Shown piece by piece: positions 18,954-29,366 of a stretch of DNA of 64,000 nucleotides. Source of the stretch: Gelidibacter japonicus. GTDB taxonomy: Bacteria > Bacteroidota > Bacteroidia > Flavobacteriales > Flavobacteriaceae. The first letter of the stretch is position 1; the number at the start of each line of letters is the position of its first letter. The DNA is taken from the NCBI RefSeq assembly GCF_010725055.1, contig NZ_BJKB01000010.1, positions 120,578-184,577 on the forward strand, written 5' to 3'. The notes beneath the pieces were generated by a model. It saw nothing but the letters and a program-made list of their open reading frames with translations. It ran no database searches and was not told the DNA's origin. A program made the position numbers and the translations under genes.

Positions 18954-20112
18954 TTAATACCTGTATAAAGCATTTACCCTTGAATTTGGGTTAGGCATTT
19001 CTTCTTTATCCAATAAATAAACGGTACCACCTTTTAAAAAGGTTTTTATGGCAGCCATGTTCATTAATGAAATATGATTGTTGTTTTCTTCCCCTTCGGT
19101 AACCGTTATGACATTGTTCTCGTCTTTATATGTTCCAAAAATGTCTTCTAGGTTTTCACAAAATAAGGTTTCAATTTTGCCGTGGATTGCTGCTGGTAAT
19201 ATCTTACCTATCCCAATAGAGGTCTTGCCTTTACCTTGTTCATCCAAGAACTGTGCGATATCATCCTTTCGTTTTTGGTCAAATACAGGAGCCATTCGTT
19301 CCCAAGCCAATTCATGGATTTCGAAGATATCGGTGTCACTGAAATCGATGGTTAGATTTTCTTCCATGAGATTTGGATAGGTATTGACTTCTTTGTAGAT
19401 ATCAAAAAGAGGACTTTGAGCCGCAATTAGCAATGGTGTCGTTTTCTCCCTAAAAATAGGGGCAAGCCCGTCGTTTATGGCCCTGAAATATTTTTTAATT
19501 TCGTTCTTTCTTTTTCCGGTAGCAGCTTCCTGCCCATGATACATTGTTTGACCGGACCCTGTAGCTCCTGATCTAAATTGGAGATTCTTTTCTTCATAGT
19601 CAAAACCAACACGATCTTGTTTGGTTTCTGGGATCAAATCGTCAATAACAATTTCAGTGAAACTGTGTCTTCTACATTCGTATAATTTCACATTATCCCT
19701 ATTGAGGGTTAACAAATAAAAACTGCCATCGCCAACAAACATGGGCATCAATGGTTTTAAATAGAATGAATTTGATACATAACTATACTCTTGAAAATGG
19801 ACTGGAAGTGTGTAGGTTTCAAAAAAACCATCAGCAGCAAAAATAGCAAGACCATCAGATTGTTCTCGCCAAAATGAGCTATTATCGATGAGTTCCTGTA
19901 TAGGTTGGGTTAACTTATTGATGCTATCGGTATTCAGCCCTTTTTGGGACAACTTATTTTTAGTCTCTTTTAATTGGTTTTTTAATAATAGTGCATCTTC
20001 TTCCTGTAAGACCTATTCACCTGCTCTATGTGTCGGAATGAAAATTGAAATACAATGGTCTTGATTTACGTCGTGTAAATCGGCAATTTCTTTTTTTAGT
20101 TAGTAATGGCAT
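18954..20112 (-). pseudogene. Archaeo-eukaryotic release-factor-like protein (baeRF family), two lesions
   Basis: The open part (19952-18954, from a TTG) covers about 330 residues ending HISLMNMAAIKTFLKGGTVY, like bacterial homologues of eukaryotic eRF1. The missing N-terminus is present upstream but broken. From the ATG at 20112 the frame runs MPLLTKK, slips by one base at an A7 run (20091-20097), continues as EIADLHDVNQDHCISIFIPT followed by HRAGE, then meets TAG at 20015-20013 where relatives have Gln, and resumes VLQEEDALLLKNQLKE in frame. The ISIFIPTHR block is the family's N-terminal signature, so both lesions are real in this sequence. Promoter: regulated site at 20197-20208. Related proteins are proposed ribosome-associated factors. 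Confidence 0.75.
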
Positions 20113-20165
20113 ATTCTTTTTGTTTAATGATTACAGAAGTTTGGATACTTCTTTATGTATATCTT

Positions 20166-20208
20166 ATAATATAACATTAAAATACACAGTAACAAATGAT
20201 TTGGATCA
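20166..20208 (-). promoter_or_regulatory. TGA-N6-TCA regulated promoter of baeRF gene
   Basis: The palindrome is at 20197-20208 (minus strand TGATCCAAATCA), then 23 bp, then TATATTAT at 20173-20166. Predicted start is near 20161, 49 bases before the ATG at 20112. Confidence 0.6.
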
Positions 20209-20297
20209 GTTTATGGAAAGTGGCCTATGGGTGATTTTCCCGCGGATTTTGAATATTGATTAAAAAATAGGTTTACACCATAGGTTTAGACCGGGAG

Positions 20298-20340
20298 TGA
20301 CCTGGGTCATTTTATATTTTAGCTATTCCTGATACATTTG
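20298..20340 (+). promoter_or_regulatory. TGA-N6-TCA regulated promoter of AhpD-like gene
   Basis: TGACCTGGGTCA at 20298-20309, 23 bp, then TACATTTG at 20333-20340, a full -7 match. The predicted transcript starts near 20345 and runs at once into a small hairpin (GATGATTT/AAATCATC, 20355-20374) before the ATG at 20404. Confidence 0.75.
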
Positions 20341-20403
20341 AAATTGTTTCAGATGATGATTTCAATAAATCATCTTAGCACATAACCTTTTAAATTTAAT
20401 GAC

Positions 20404-20748
20404 ATGATCAAGGACTATCCAAAAAATTACAACGAACTTGCCAAGTTGATGGGTGAATTGGGGACTAAGATTCCTGGCACAATGAAAGCATTTAATAATC
20501 TTCATAAAGCAGCCACAGAGGAAGGTGCTTTGACCACAAAAACCAAGGAACTTATTGCCTTGGGGATAGCAATAGCAGTAAGGTGCGACGGCTGTATTGC
20601 TTTTCACGTAAAGGATGCCTTAGGTTCAGGAGCCACATCAGAAGAAATAATGGAAACCATTGGGGTTTCCGTAATGATGGGAGGTGGACCAGCGGTAGTG
20701 TATGGATGTGAAGCCATGGAAGCGTTACGACAGTTTGCTGAATTGTAA
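20404..20748 (+). CDS. AhpD-like / carboxymuconolactone decarboxylase family protein
   Basis: A 114-residue protein filling the CMD/AhpD domain. The redox pair is in IAVRCDGCIAFHVKDAL (C-x-x-C plus the downstream His), as in AhpD-type alkylhydroperoxidases; MGGGPAVVYG is the usual C-terminal block. It is probably a small thiol peroxidase or disulfide reductase acting in the cytoplasm. It sits directly behind one of the best regulated promoters, divergent from the broken baeRF gene. Confidence 0.88.
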   Translation: MIKDYPKNYNELAKLMGELGTKIPGTMKAFNNLHKAATEEGALTTKTKELIALGIAIAVRCDGCIAFHVKDALGSGATSEEIMETIGVSVMMGGGPAVVYGCEAMEALRQFAEL

Positions 20749-21127
20749 TCTTAAATGTAGGGCTTAACAAAAAATCTCCTAGTGTAAGAAACAATGCAGT
20801 TTTATAATTCCTTAAAGTAAATTTAAGCTGTCTTATAAGTTAATAGTGTGTTGCCTGGACTGAAGCAATAGTTTGATGGAAAGTTTAAGATCTATATCTA
20901 AAAATGATGTATTTCGCGATTGCTGAATCAAATATATGGTGATTGGGAGCACAGACAACTTGGTAAGAAATGCAATTGTTTGATCAGGTTTAAGACAGAT
21001 TATCTTTGGTTAACGAATTGAAGCATCAAACGATTGGTTTTAAGAATTTGCTCAAAAAGATGAATATCATTTAAAATTTAGATATTGAATTGGATCTGTG
21101 AATAGTCAATCTTAAATAAATAACACC
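20749..21127. other. Intergenic gap, no gene seen
   Basis: 379 AT-rich bases between the AhpD-like gene and the coiled-coil gene. I find no reading frame, no clear terminator and no TGA-N6-TCA site with a correctly spaced -7 element. Confidence 0.55.
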
Positions 21128-21535
21128 ATGGAAAAATCAGTTTTATACAACTCAAATTGGGAGTTTGAATACCAACAATGGAAAAAGGAAATTACTATTT
21201 GGAAAGAGGAATTGAAAACGTTTACCATGAGATTGAGTGAGTTTATCACCCGTTGGGGAAGTAAAAGAGTTCTCGATCAGATGGGCGATTACCAGAAATT
21301 TTTTATTTTTCATAGTGGTGTTATAGAGGAGTTGTCAGAGGCTCTTGAACGCCAGAAAGAGCTTATAATGGCACAAAGTGATTCGGGCAAGATCAAACAA
21401 GATGTAGATTTGGTCAAAGTACATAAGGATTTTAGAAGCAGAATGGAAATCCAAAGAGAAATTTATGCCGAACTTAAAAAAAACGTATTCAGGTTTAGAA
21501 AAGTATTTATGGCCTTTTATCCATTATCATCCTGA
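21128..21535 (+). CDS. Hypothetical helical/coiled-coil protein
   Basis: I do not recognise this 135-residue protein. It is strongly charged and helical throughout, with tryptophans spaced early (SNWEFEYQQWKKEITIW) and a heptad-like stretch at about 65-130 (EELSEALERQKELIM ... EIQREIYAELKKNVFR). There is no signal peptide or membrane segment. It lies between two members of the apparent energy-stress regulon and MscS, but I see no regulated promoter of its own. Confidence 0.7.
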   Translation: MEKSVLYNSNWEFEYQQWKKEITIWKEELKTFTMRLSEFITRWGSKRVLDQMGDYQKFFIFHSGVIEELSEALERQKELIMAQSDSGKIKQDVDLVKVHKDFRSRMEIQREIYAELKKNVFRFRKVFMAFYPLSS

Positions 21536-21674
21536 GGAAAACTCCAATACAGAAACGTTGATTCAGCTTTTCTGCCAGAAGAAAGTATGGAATAGACGGA
21601 TTGTTATTTCTTAGGTTTATATCCTTCTGCAGGCAGCCTATTGGCTATAGTCATGAGTGGCTTGTACTAAACAG

Positions 21675-22781
21675 TTACTCTGAACCCTCTATGCTTTTTT
21701 CATTAAAATCCTTCATTACAATGGTTCTGTATGGGTAAGGAATTTCAACGCCCTCTTTATCAAAACGTTTTTTAATGCTTTCCAAAACATCACATTTTAA
21801 CGAAAATGAGTCTGAATGATTGCGTACCCAAGCCCAAGCCCTTATGGTTATTGAAAAATCGTTTAGCGTAGTCAATGCTGTTCTTACCAATGGTTTTCCT
21901 TCTTCTAAATCTGTTACTGAACGGGTGTCGAGAATTAATGGATGATTTTCGCATTCTTCCCGTATGATTTTTTTTGCTAAATCGATATCACTATCATAAG
22001 AAATCCCTAGTTCTATATGTTCACATAAGATGTGTTCTTCGAAATCGTAATTTATCAATTTTTCTTTATTGATAATGGCATTTGGAATGACAATCATTTT
22101 GTTTTCAAAGTTTTTAATAATAGTATGGCGCAATGTGACATCGGTTACCGTCCCCACCATAGTGTCTGAAACCTTAATCCTATCGCCAACTCTAAACGGT
22201 TTAAAGGCTATGATAAATAGGCCTCCGGTTATGTTTGACAGGCCTTCTTGTGCTGCGAAACCAACAATCAACGCCATAATGCCGGCACCTCCTAATGTGG
22301 TCTGTGCAACGCCCTTAAGCGATGGAAACGCTAATGAAGCAATTAGGGCGCCCATAATTCCGATAACAAATAAAGCAACATAACGGAAAAACTTATAATT
22401 GGTTGGGTCTTCATTTCCTTCAATTTTTTGCGAAATTTTATACTTGAACCATAAATTGCTTATCATTAATGAAATTATGGTCAGCACTGCCACGACACCT
22501 ACATAGCTGAACAATTTGAAATACTCTGTTATAATGGCTTCTCTTTCATCATCGATGATGATAAAACTCAAGGCCGTTATACCGAGAAGAAACCATAGCA
22601 GTGTTAAGATGCGTTGAATTAAATGTATGGGTCTTACTGATGCTCCCGGAAGTTTTTCTTGAATTTTTTTAGTGAACCATTTGCGTAAAGCTCTGGTCAA
22701 TAAATAAAGTAATACCACTATTGCGACAACAGATGCTGCATAGATAATATCGGATTGATGGGTCTCTAAAAATTTGGTCAT
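21675..22781 (-). CDS. MscS-type small-conductance mechanosensitive channel
   Basis: A 368-residue membrane protein. Four hydrophobic segments span about 12-165; the last is the pore helix leading to GGAGIMALIVGFAAQEGLSN, the MscS pore motif. The cytosolic beta domain follows (GDRIKVSDTMVGTVTDVTLR, ENKMIVIPNAIINKE), and the C-terminal alpha/beta vestibule ends near 360. MscS channels release solutes on hypo-osmotic shock. It is transcribed away from the atp operon. No regulated promoter was found upstream of it. Confidence 0.92.
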   Translation of the reverse strand: MTKFLETHQSDIIYAASVVAIVVLLYLLTRALRKWFTKKIQEKLPGASVRPIHLIQRILTLLWFLLGITALSFIIIDDEREAIITEYFKLFSYVGVVAVLTIISLMISNLWFKYKISQKIEGNEDPTNYKFFRYVALFVIGIMGALIASLAFPSLKGVAQTTLGGAGIMALIVGFAAQEGLSNITGGLFIIAFKPFRVGDRIKVSDTMVGTVTDVTLRHTIIKNFENKMIVIPNAIINKEKLINYDFEEHILCEHIELGISYDSDIDLAKKIIREECENHPLILDTRSVTDLEEGKPLVRTALTTLNDFSITIRAWAWVRNHSDSFSLKCDVLESIKKRFDKEGVEIPYPYRTIVMKDFNEKSIEGSE

Positions 22782-24552
<1,771 letters not shown>

Positions 24553-24556
24553 ATAG

Positions 24557-24958
24557 ATGGATACTAAACTAATGCAGCTTAAGATTCTACTTCCCTCCGG
24601 CGTTTTTGCTGATATAAAAAACGTGAAACGCATTGTCGTGGAAACAACTGATGGGTCTTATGGAATTTTACCTCGTAGACTCGATTGTACAGCGGCATTG
24701 GTGACTGGAATCTTAACCTACGAAATTGAAGGTGAAGATGAAAAATATATTGCGGTGAATGACGGTATTTTGATAAAAGCGGGACCTAAGGTATCGATAT
24801 CCGTTCGGCATGCTATCGGAAATGCACCATTAGGGAAGCTTAGGGCCATGGTGGAAAAAGAAATGGTAGAACTTGATGAACTGGAAATGACCGCTCGCAA
24901 TGTGATGGCGAAGTTGGAAACTGGCTTTTTGCGTAACTTCCAAAACTTGAGAAAATAA
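24557..24958 (+). CDS. atpC: N-ATPase subunit epsilon
   Basis: A 133-residue protein that starts 4 bp after atpD. The N-terminal beta-sandwich (about 5-85) contains GSYGILPRRLDCTAALVTG, the N-ATPase variant of the usual epsilon GxxGILPxH block, and the C-terminal helical hairpin (about 90-130) is rich in Glu, Leu and Met. Epsilon links the gamma stalk to the c-ring and restrains wasteful ATP hydrolysis. An alternative start at the second Met (24572) is possible. Confidence 0.9.
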   Translation: MDTKLMQLKILLPSGVFADIKNVKRIVVETTDGSYGILPRRLDCTAALVTGILTYEIEGEDEKYIAVNDGILIKAGPKVSISVRHAIGNAPLGKLRAMVEKEMVELDELEMTARNVMAKLETGFLRNFQNLRK

Positions 24959-24960
24959 TT

Positions 24961-25284
24961 GTGAAAGAGGAACAACCAAATAAGAACAGCCTTTTTGGGA
25001 AAGTGGTCGGCGACAAGGAAGAACGGAAATTGCAGGCACAACGTGAAACAAAAAGCGTATGGTCCGGATTGGGTTTATTTGGAATGATCGGCTGGTCCAT
25101 CGCGGTACCGATCATATTGGGAGCGGCCCTGGGGATATGGCTCGATAAAAACTTTAAAGAAGATTTTTCATGGACGCTCAGTCTTTTGGTGGCAGGATTG
25201 ATGTTAGGATGTTTGATTGCGTGGAATTGGATTCAAAAGGAAAATAAGGAAATTCATAAAAAAAATAAAGATGGAGATGAATGA
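24961..25284 (+). CDS. atpQ: N-ATPase accessory membrane protein AtpQ (AtpZ/AtpI-like)
   Basis: A 107-residue protein with a GTG start, 2 bases after atpC. Residues about 1-30 are charged; two membrane helices follow at about 37-58 and 68-90 (WSIAVPIILGAALGIWLDKN, LVAGLMLGCLIAWNWI), the AtpZ/AtpI pattern. In N-ATPase operons this position is held by atpQ, thought to aid c-ring assembly or divalent-ion supply. The stop overlaps the start of atpR. Confidence 0.85.
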   Translation: MKEEQPNKNSLFGKVVGDKEERKLQAQRETKSVWSGLGLFGMIGWSIAVPIILGAALGIWLDKNFKEDFSWTLSLLVAGLMLGCLIAWNWIQKENKEIHKKNKDGDE

Positions 25285-25591
25285 TGTATTAAGCCTACTT
25301 CCTGCGGTGTTTGCGGGAATATTATTGGGCATTATATTTTTTGGTGGACTTTGGCTCACCGTGAATAAAGGATTGGGTTCAAAAAGAGCGACTCTGATAT
25401 TTTTTGGCAGTTTGATATTAAGAATGGGAATCATCCTGATCGGGTTTTATTTCGTGGGTGGCGATAGTTGGCAGAAAATGCTGGCGTGCCTCGGGGGCTT
25501 TTTAGTAGCAAGAATTGCGATTACAAACATCACGAAAAAAATCAAGCAGACAGATCCGGTTTTCATAAAAAAAGTAGGCGATGAGAATTAG
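25271..25591 (+). CDS. atpR: N-ATPase accessory membrane protein AtpR
   Basis: I start at the ATG at 25271 (MEMNDVLSLLPAVFAGILLG), overlapping atpQ by 14 bases; an ATG two codons later is equally possible. The product of about 106 residues has three hydrophobic helices. The middle ones contain an Arg (LILRMGIILIGFYFVGGD) that matches the AtpR family, a small protein peculiar to N-ATPases and proposed to interact with the c-subunit carboxylate during assembly. Its end overlaps atpB by 11 bases. Confidence 0.85.
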   Translation: MEMNDVLSLLPAVFAGILLGIIFFGGLWLTVNKGLGSKRATLIFFGSLILRMGIILIGFYFVGGDSWQKMLACLGGFLVARIAITNITKKIKQTDPVFIKKVGDEN

Positions 25592-26285
25592 TCCTGATCA
25601 AATGGTTTTTTGGGAGTATGGGTTTATTAATATTAACCTCACCATCGTTACCACTTGGGTGCTGATGCTTCTGCTCGCACTCGGTGCGTGGCTTATCACC
25701 CGCAATTTGAAATCGGAAATTAAGACCTCTCGCTGGCAGAATGTTTTGGAGATGCTGGTCATTATGATTCGAGATCAAATTAAAGAAGTGGGATTGAAAA
25801 AACCTGAAAAATATATAGGCTTTATTGGTACCCTATTTCTTTTTATTGCGGTTTCAAATCTGTTGACCATAGTGCCATGGTATGAGGCGCCAACCGGCTC
25901 TCTTTCTACCACTGCGGCACTGGCCATATCGGTTTTTATTGCGGTTCCCGTTTTTGGAATTGCCGACGGCGGACTTAAGGGATATCTACGTTCCTATTTA
26001 CAACCAAATTTCATTATGCTTCCTTTTAATATTATCAGCGAGATTTCACGAACACTGGCATTGGCGGTCAGGTTGTTTGGAAATATTATGAGTGGCGGCT
26101 TGATTGCCACAGTTTTGATCTCTATAGTTCCGTTTTTCTTTCCCATGATCATGAGCGCATTAGGCTTGTTGACGGGAATGATACAGGCTTATATTTTTGC
26201 CATTTTGGCGACGGTGTATATAGCGGCGGCTACGCAGGAGGAGAAGAGGGTGAGAGATGAGAGGGTAGAGGGAATTAGGGATTAG
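25581..26285 (+). CDS. atpB: N-ATPase subunit a
   Basis: A 234-residue membrane subunit with five or six helices. The essential stator arginine is in ISRTLALAVRLFGNIMSGG, and PYFLP-type N-terminal sequence is replaced by ISPDQMVFWEYGFININLTI. It forms the ion half-channels against the c-ring. The start overlaps atpR. The last codons (EEKRVRDERVEGIRD) read into purine-rich DNA that continues as the intergenic repeat, so the natural C-terminus may once have ended a little earlier. Confidence 0.92.
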   Translation: MRISPDQMVFWEYGFININLTIVTTWVLMLLLALGAWLITRNLKSEIKTSRWQNVLEMLVIMIRDQIKEVGLKKPEKYIGFIGTLFLFIAVSNLLTIVPWYEAPTGSLSTTAALAISVFIAVPVFGIADGGLKGYLRSYLQPNFIMLPFNIISEISRTLALAVRLFGNIMSGGLIATVLISIVPFFFPMIMSALGLLTGMIQAYIFAILATVYIAAATQEEKRVRDERVEGIRD

Positions 26286-26796
26286 TGGGTAGAGGATAGA
26301 GGATAGGGGATTGATCGAAACTATAAACCCGAGACAAGAAACCTGAGACAAGAAACTTTAAACAAGAAGCAAGAACAAGAAACAAGAGTATAGAGAATAG
26401 AAAATAGAGGGATTAGTGGGTAGAGGGTAGTGAATAGACAGTAGAGAAACTATAAACCCGAGACAAGAAACCTGAGACAAGAAACTTTAAACAAGAAACA
26501 AGAACAAGAAACAAGAGTATAGAGAATAGAAAATAGAGGGATTAGTGGGTAGAGGGTAGTGAATAGACAGTAGAGAAATGAGTGATTAACGGATAATGAT
26601 TGAAGATTGTTGATTTTTGAACAACGGTCAACTCTAATCAGGGATGTTCAGATAGAAAATAGAATCAGTTTGACAGTTTTCGGTTATAAAATTGTCAAAA
26701 ATAAGTCAACTTTCTTCAGGCATGCTCAAACACAAGACAGATAACAGACAACCAACAACAGATAACTGACAACAGAAAAACTTAGATTTATAAAAC
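26286..26796 (+). repeat. Purine-rich 129-bp direct repeat inside the atp operon
   Basis: Two near-identical copies of a 129-bp unit, 26317-26445 and 26446-26574, differ at very few positions, and a shortened piece of the unit precedes them in 26270-26310. The unit is almost pure purine on the coding strand, built from small motifs such as ACAAGAAAC and GGGTAGAGG. A similar purine-rich stretch continues before atpE. It splits an otherwise overlapping operon between atpB and atpE by 511 bases. No promoter, terminator or reading frame is seen in it. Confidence 0.85.
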
Positions 26797-27063
26797 ATGG
26801 ATAACGTAACAATCATCGCAGTGGCATCAATAATCACTGCAGGAATTACAACAGGAATTGGCAGTATGATGCCTGCGATAGGTGAGGGAAGAGCGGTTTC
26901 AAAAGCATTGGAATCAATTGCGCAACAGCCAGATGCCGCACCAACTATTACCAGAACCTTATTTGTGGGATTGGCAATGATTGAATCGACAGCTATTTAT
27001 TGTTTTGTGCTTTCGATGATCCTCATTTTTGCGAATCCGTTTTGGAATCATTTTATAGCATAA
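26797..27063 (+). CDS. atpE: N-ATPase subunit c with two-carboxylate ion site
   Basis: An 88-residue helical hairpin. Helix 1 contains MMPAIGEGRAVSKAL, with Glu30 where sodium-type c subunits usually have Gln; the loop is ESIAQQPD; helix 2 contains LAMIESTAIYCFVLS, with the ion-binding Glu63, Ser64, Thr65 and Tyr68. The ESTxxY set is the sodium-type ligand pattern, while the additional Glu30 makes it a two-carboxylate site as known from some N-ATPases and fusobacterial enzymes. Whether Na+ or H+ is pumped cannot be read from sequence alone. A large c-ring, hence a high ion-to-ATP ratio, is usual for this class. Confidence 0.93.
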   Translation: MDNVTIIAVASIITAGITTGIGSMMPAIGEGRAVSKALESIAQQPDAAPTITRTLFVGLAMIESTAIYCFVLSMILIFANPFWNHFIA

Positions 27064-27070
27064 TTAGTTT

Positions 27071-27826
27071 ATGGAAATCAACTGGTTTACAGTCATAGCA
27101 CAAATAGTCAATTTTCTCATTTTGGTCTGGCTTTTAAAACGGTTTTTATACAAACCGGTATTAGACGCTATTGATGCGAGGGAAAAGAAGATCGCTTCAC
27201 AACTTGAGGACGCTGCGACAAAAAAAGCAGAAGCCAAAAGAGATAAAGATCTATTCCGTCAAAAAAATGAAACTTTTGATAAAGAACGTGCAGAAAAAAT
27301 GAATGAAGTCCACGAACAGATCGATTCTGAAAAGCAACGTCTTTTCGAAGAAGTGAGAAAGGAGTCAACCGTTTTGCGATCGAAATTCGAGGAGTCGCTC
27401 AAGCAACAAGAACAAGAAATAACGGATCGGCTTAAGAGAAAAACAAAGGATGCCGTTTTTGAGATTGCGAAAAAAACACTTTCAGATTTAGCCGATGTCA
27501 ATCTCGAGCAACAAGTCGTTACTGTTTTTATCGAAAAAATCAGAAGTTTGGATGGGGCAGCCAAGACAAAATTTATAGATGCACTCAAGAATAATGAAGG
27601 TTCGGTTACCGTAAAAAGTGTGTTTGAGCTATCGATGGGTTCAAAACAGGAACTCGAAAAAGCGATGGAAAAAATTACGGAAAAACAAAATGATTTTCAA
27701 TACCAATTGGAACCGGAATTGGTTAGTGGCATTAAGATAGAGACGGCAAGTTACCAACTGTCATGGACTATAGATTCCTATCTCGATGCCTTAAAAAAGG
27801 AGAGTATCATTTCAAAGGATAAATAA
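27071..27826 (+). CDS. atpF: N-ATPase subunit b with delta-like C-terminal region
   Basis: A 251-residue stator protein. One membrane helix at about 5-25 (WFTVIAQIVNFLILVWLLKR) is followed by a long charged coiled coil to about 150 (LEDAATKKAEAKRDKDLFRQ), then a C-terminal part of about 100 residues (VTVKSVFELSMGSKQELEKA, ELVSGIKIETASYQL) that resembles the C-terminal half of the delta subunit. This explains the absence of atpH, as in other N-ATPase operons. It starts 7 bp after atpE. Confidence 0.9.
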   Translation: MEINWFTVIAQIVNFLILVWLLKRFLYKPVLDAIDAREKKIASQLEDAATKKAEAKRDKDLFRQKNETFDKERAEKMNEVHEQIDSEKQRLFEEVRKESTVLRSKFEESLKQQEQEITDRLKRKTKDAVFEIAKKTLSDLADVNLEQQVVTVFIEKIRSLDGAAKTKFIDALKNNEGSVTVKSVFELSMGSKQELEKAMEKITEKQNDFQYQLEPELVSGIKIETASYQLSWTIDSYLDALKKESIISKDK

Positions 27827-27827
27827 A

Positions 27828-29366
27828 ATGCGATCAACTGATTTGGACCAAATAATAGACGATGCCTTTCATGAAATAAGCAGTAGCAAGCAAAACTATG
27901 ATCCTACTATTCAATTTAGTGAAAAGGGTATCGTGAAGAATGTTTCTGCTGGGATTGCCACTGTAACGGGTTTGCCGGGAACAGGTTTTGAAGAGCTGTT
28001 GGAGTTCCCTAACAATTTATATGGCATGGCTTTTAATCTTGATGTAGATGAAATAGGCGTGGTACTTTTGGGCAGGAACGATCAACTTCAAGCTGGTGAT
28101 CCTGTTTTAAGAACTCATCGGGTTGCCGATATTCCTGTAGGCGAAGGCCTTATTGGTAGGGTCGTCGATTCGCTAGGAAATCCGATGGATGATAAAGGCC
28201 CTATTTCGTTTCAACAACGGTATCCCATTGAAAGACCTGCACCGCCTATTATGAGTCGCGAAGCCGTTAATGCGCCTTTACAAACAGGGATTAAGGTTAT
28301 CGATGCCATCATCCCTATTGGTCGTGGGCAACGTGAATTAATTTTTGGGGATCGGCAAACGGGGAAAACTTCTATTGCCATTGATACCATTCTCAATCAG
28401 CACGATAAAAATGTGTTGTGTGTGTACTGTGCTATTGGCCAACGTACCGCGGCCGTTGCCACAGTAATTTCAGAACTTCAAGAAAAAGGCGCCATGGAGT
28501 ATACCGTGGTCGTATTTTCGGAAGGGAACAGTTCGCCTGGACTTCAATACTTAACACCTTACGCTGCTACAAGTATTGCGGAATATTTTATGGAACAGGG
28601 ACGCGACGTTTTGATTGTTTATGACGATCTTACGAAGCATGCGCGAGCGTATCGTGAACTTTCACTTTTATTACGTCGACCGCCAGGTAGAGAAGCATTT
28701 CCTGGTGATATTTTTTACATCCATTCCAGACTTCTGGAAAGGTCCACCCATCTAAATAAAGCCAATGGTGATGGTTCCTTGACGGCTTTGCCCATTATAG
28801 AAACGCAAGCACAGGATATCTCGGCTTATATCCCCACAAATATCATTTCAATTACGGACGGACAGATTTACTTATCTCCAAAACTGTTCGAATTAGGACT
28901 ACTTCCAGCGGTAGATATTGGAATGTCCGTATCTCGGGTAGGAGGCAAGGCACAGTTAAGAGCCTATCGAAAAATAGCGGGGAATTTGAAACTTGCCTAC
29001 GCCCAATCTGAGGAATTGGAAACATTTTCACGCTTTGGCACCCGTTTGGATGCCGATACTCAAAAAATGATTGAGCGTGGAAAAAGGATCCGGATGATTT
29101 TTAAACAACCCGAAATGGAACCTGTTTCGGTGCCGGAGCAACTCTTGGTTTTGATAGCGCTTATCCATGGTGTTTTTGACACTGTACCACTGGATAAAGT
29201 GACAAAGGCAGAAACCCTGATTAAAAGGAAGTCTTCCCATTTACCCGATGAGGTTTTACGACGGATCTTTGCCTCAGAACCATTGAACGAAGTGGATGAA
29301 AGAGTTATCGTGTCTCTGGCAAAGGAAGCAATTGTAAACATTCCTGAACTCAATAGTTATGAGTGA
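27828..29366 (+). CDS. atpA: N-ATPase subunit alpha
   Basis: A 512-residue non-catalytic nucleotide-binding subunit. Walker A is FGDRQTGKTSIAIDT; other F1-alpha motifs are AIGQRTAAVATVI, VFSEGNSSPGLQYLTPYAA, VYDDLTKHARAYRELSLLLR, ETQAQDISAYIPTN and VGMSVSRVGGKAQ-type IGMSVSRVGGKAQLRAYRK. The N-terminus is shorter than the F-type alpha where delta would bind, in line with the missing atpH. Start at 27828 is one base after the atpF stop; its end overlaps atpG by 8 bases. Confidence 0.95.
   Translation: MRSTDLDQIIDDAFHEISSSKQNYDPTIQFSEKGIVKNVSAGIATVTGLPGTGFEELLEFPNNLYGMAFNLDVDEIGVVLLGRNDQLQAGDPVLRTHRVADIPVGEGLIGRVVDSLGNPMDDKGPISFQQRYPIERPAPPIMSREAVNAPLQTGIKVIDAIIPIGRGQRELIFGDRQTGKTSIAIDTILNQHDKNVLCVYCAIGQRTAAVATVISELQEKGAMEYTVVVFSEGNSSPGLQYLTPYAATSIAEYFMEQGRDVLIVYDDLTKHARAYRELSLLLRRPPGREAFPGDIFYIHSRLLERSTHLNKANGDGSLTALPIIETQAQDISAYIPTNIISITDGQIYLSPKLFELGLLPAVDIGMSVSRVGGKAQLRAYRKIAGNLKLAYAQSEELETFSRFGTRLDADTQKMIERGKRIRMIFKQPEMEPVSVPEQLLVLIALIHGVFDTVPLDKVTKAETLIKRKSSHLPDEVLRRIFASEPLNEVDERVIVSLAKEAIVNIPELNSYE

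Noticed and set aside
18520..20015. Stop-codon reassignment or recoding (TAA and TAG inside genes)
   Set aside because: Both codons are used as ordinary stops throughout the window, and two of the three affected genes also carry frameshifts. Mutation or sequence error is simpler.
26317..26574. CRISPR array or minisatellite coding repeat
   Set aside because: There are only two long units with no spacers, a purine-only composition and stops in all frames.
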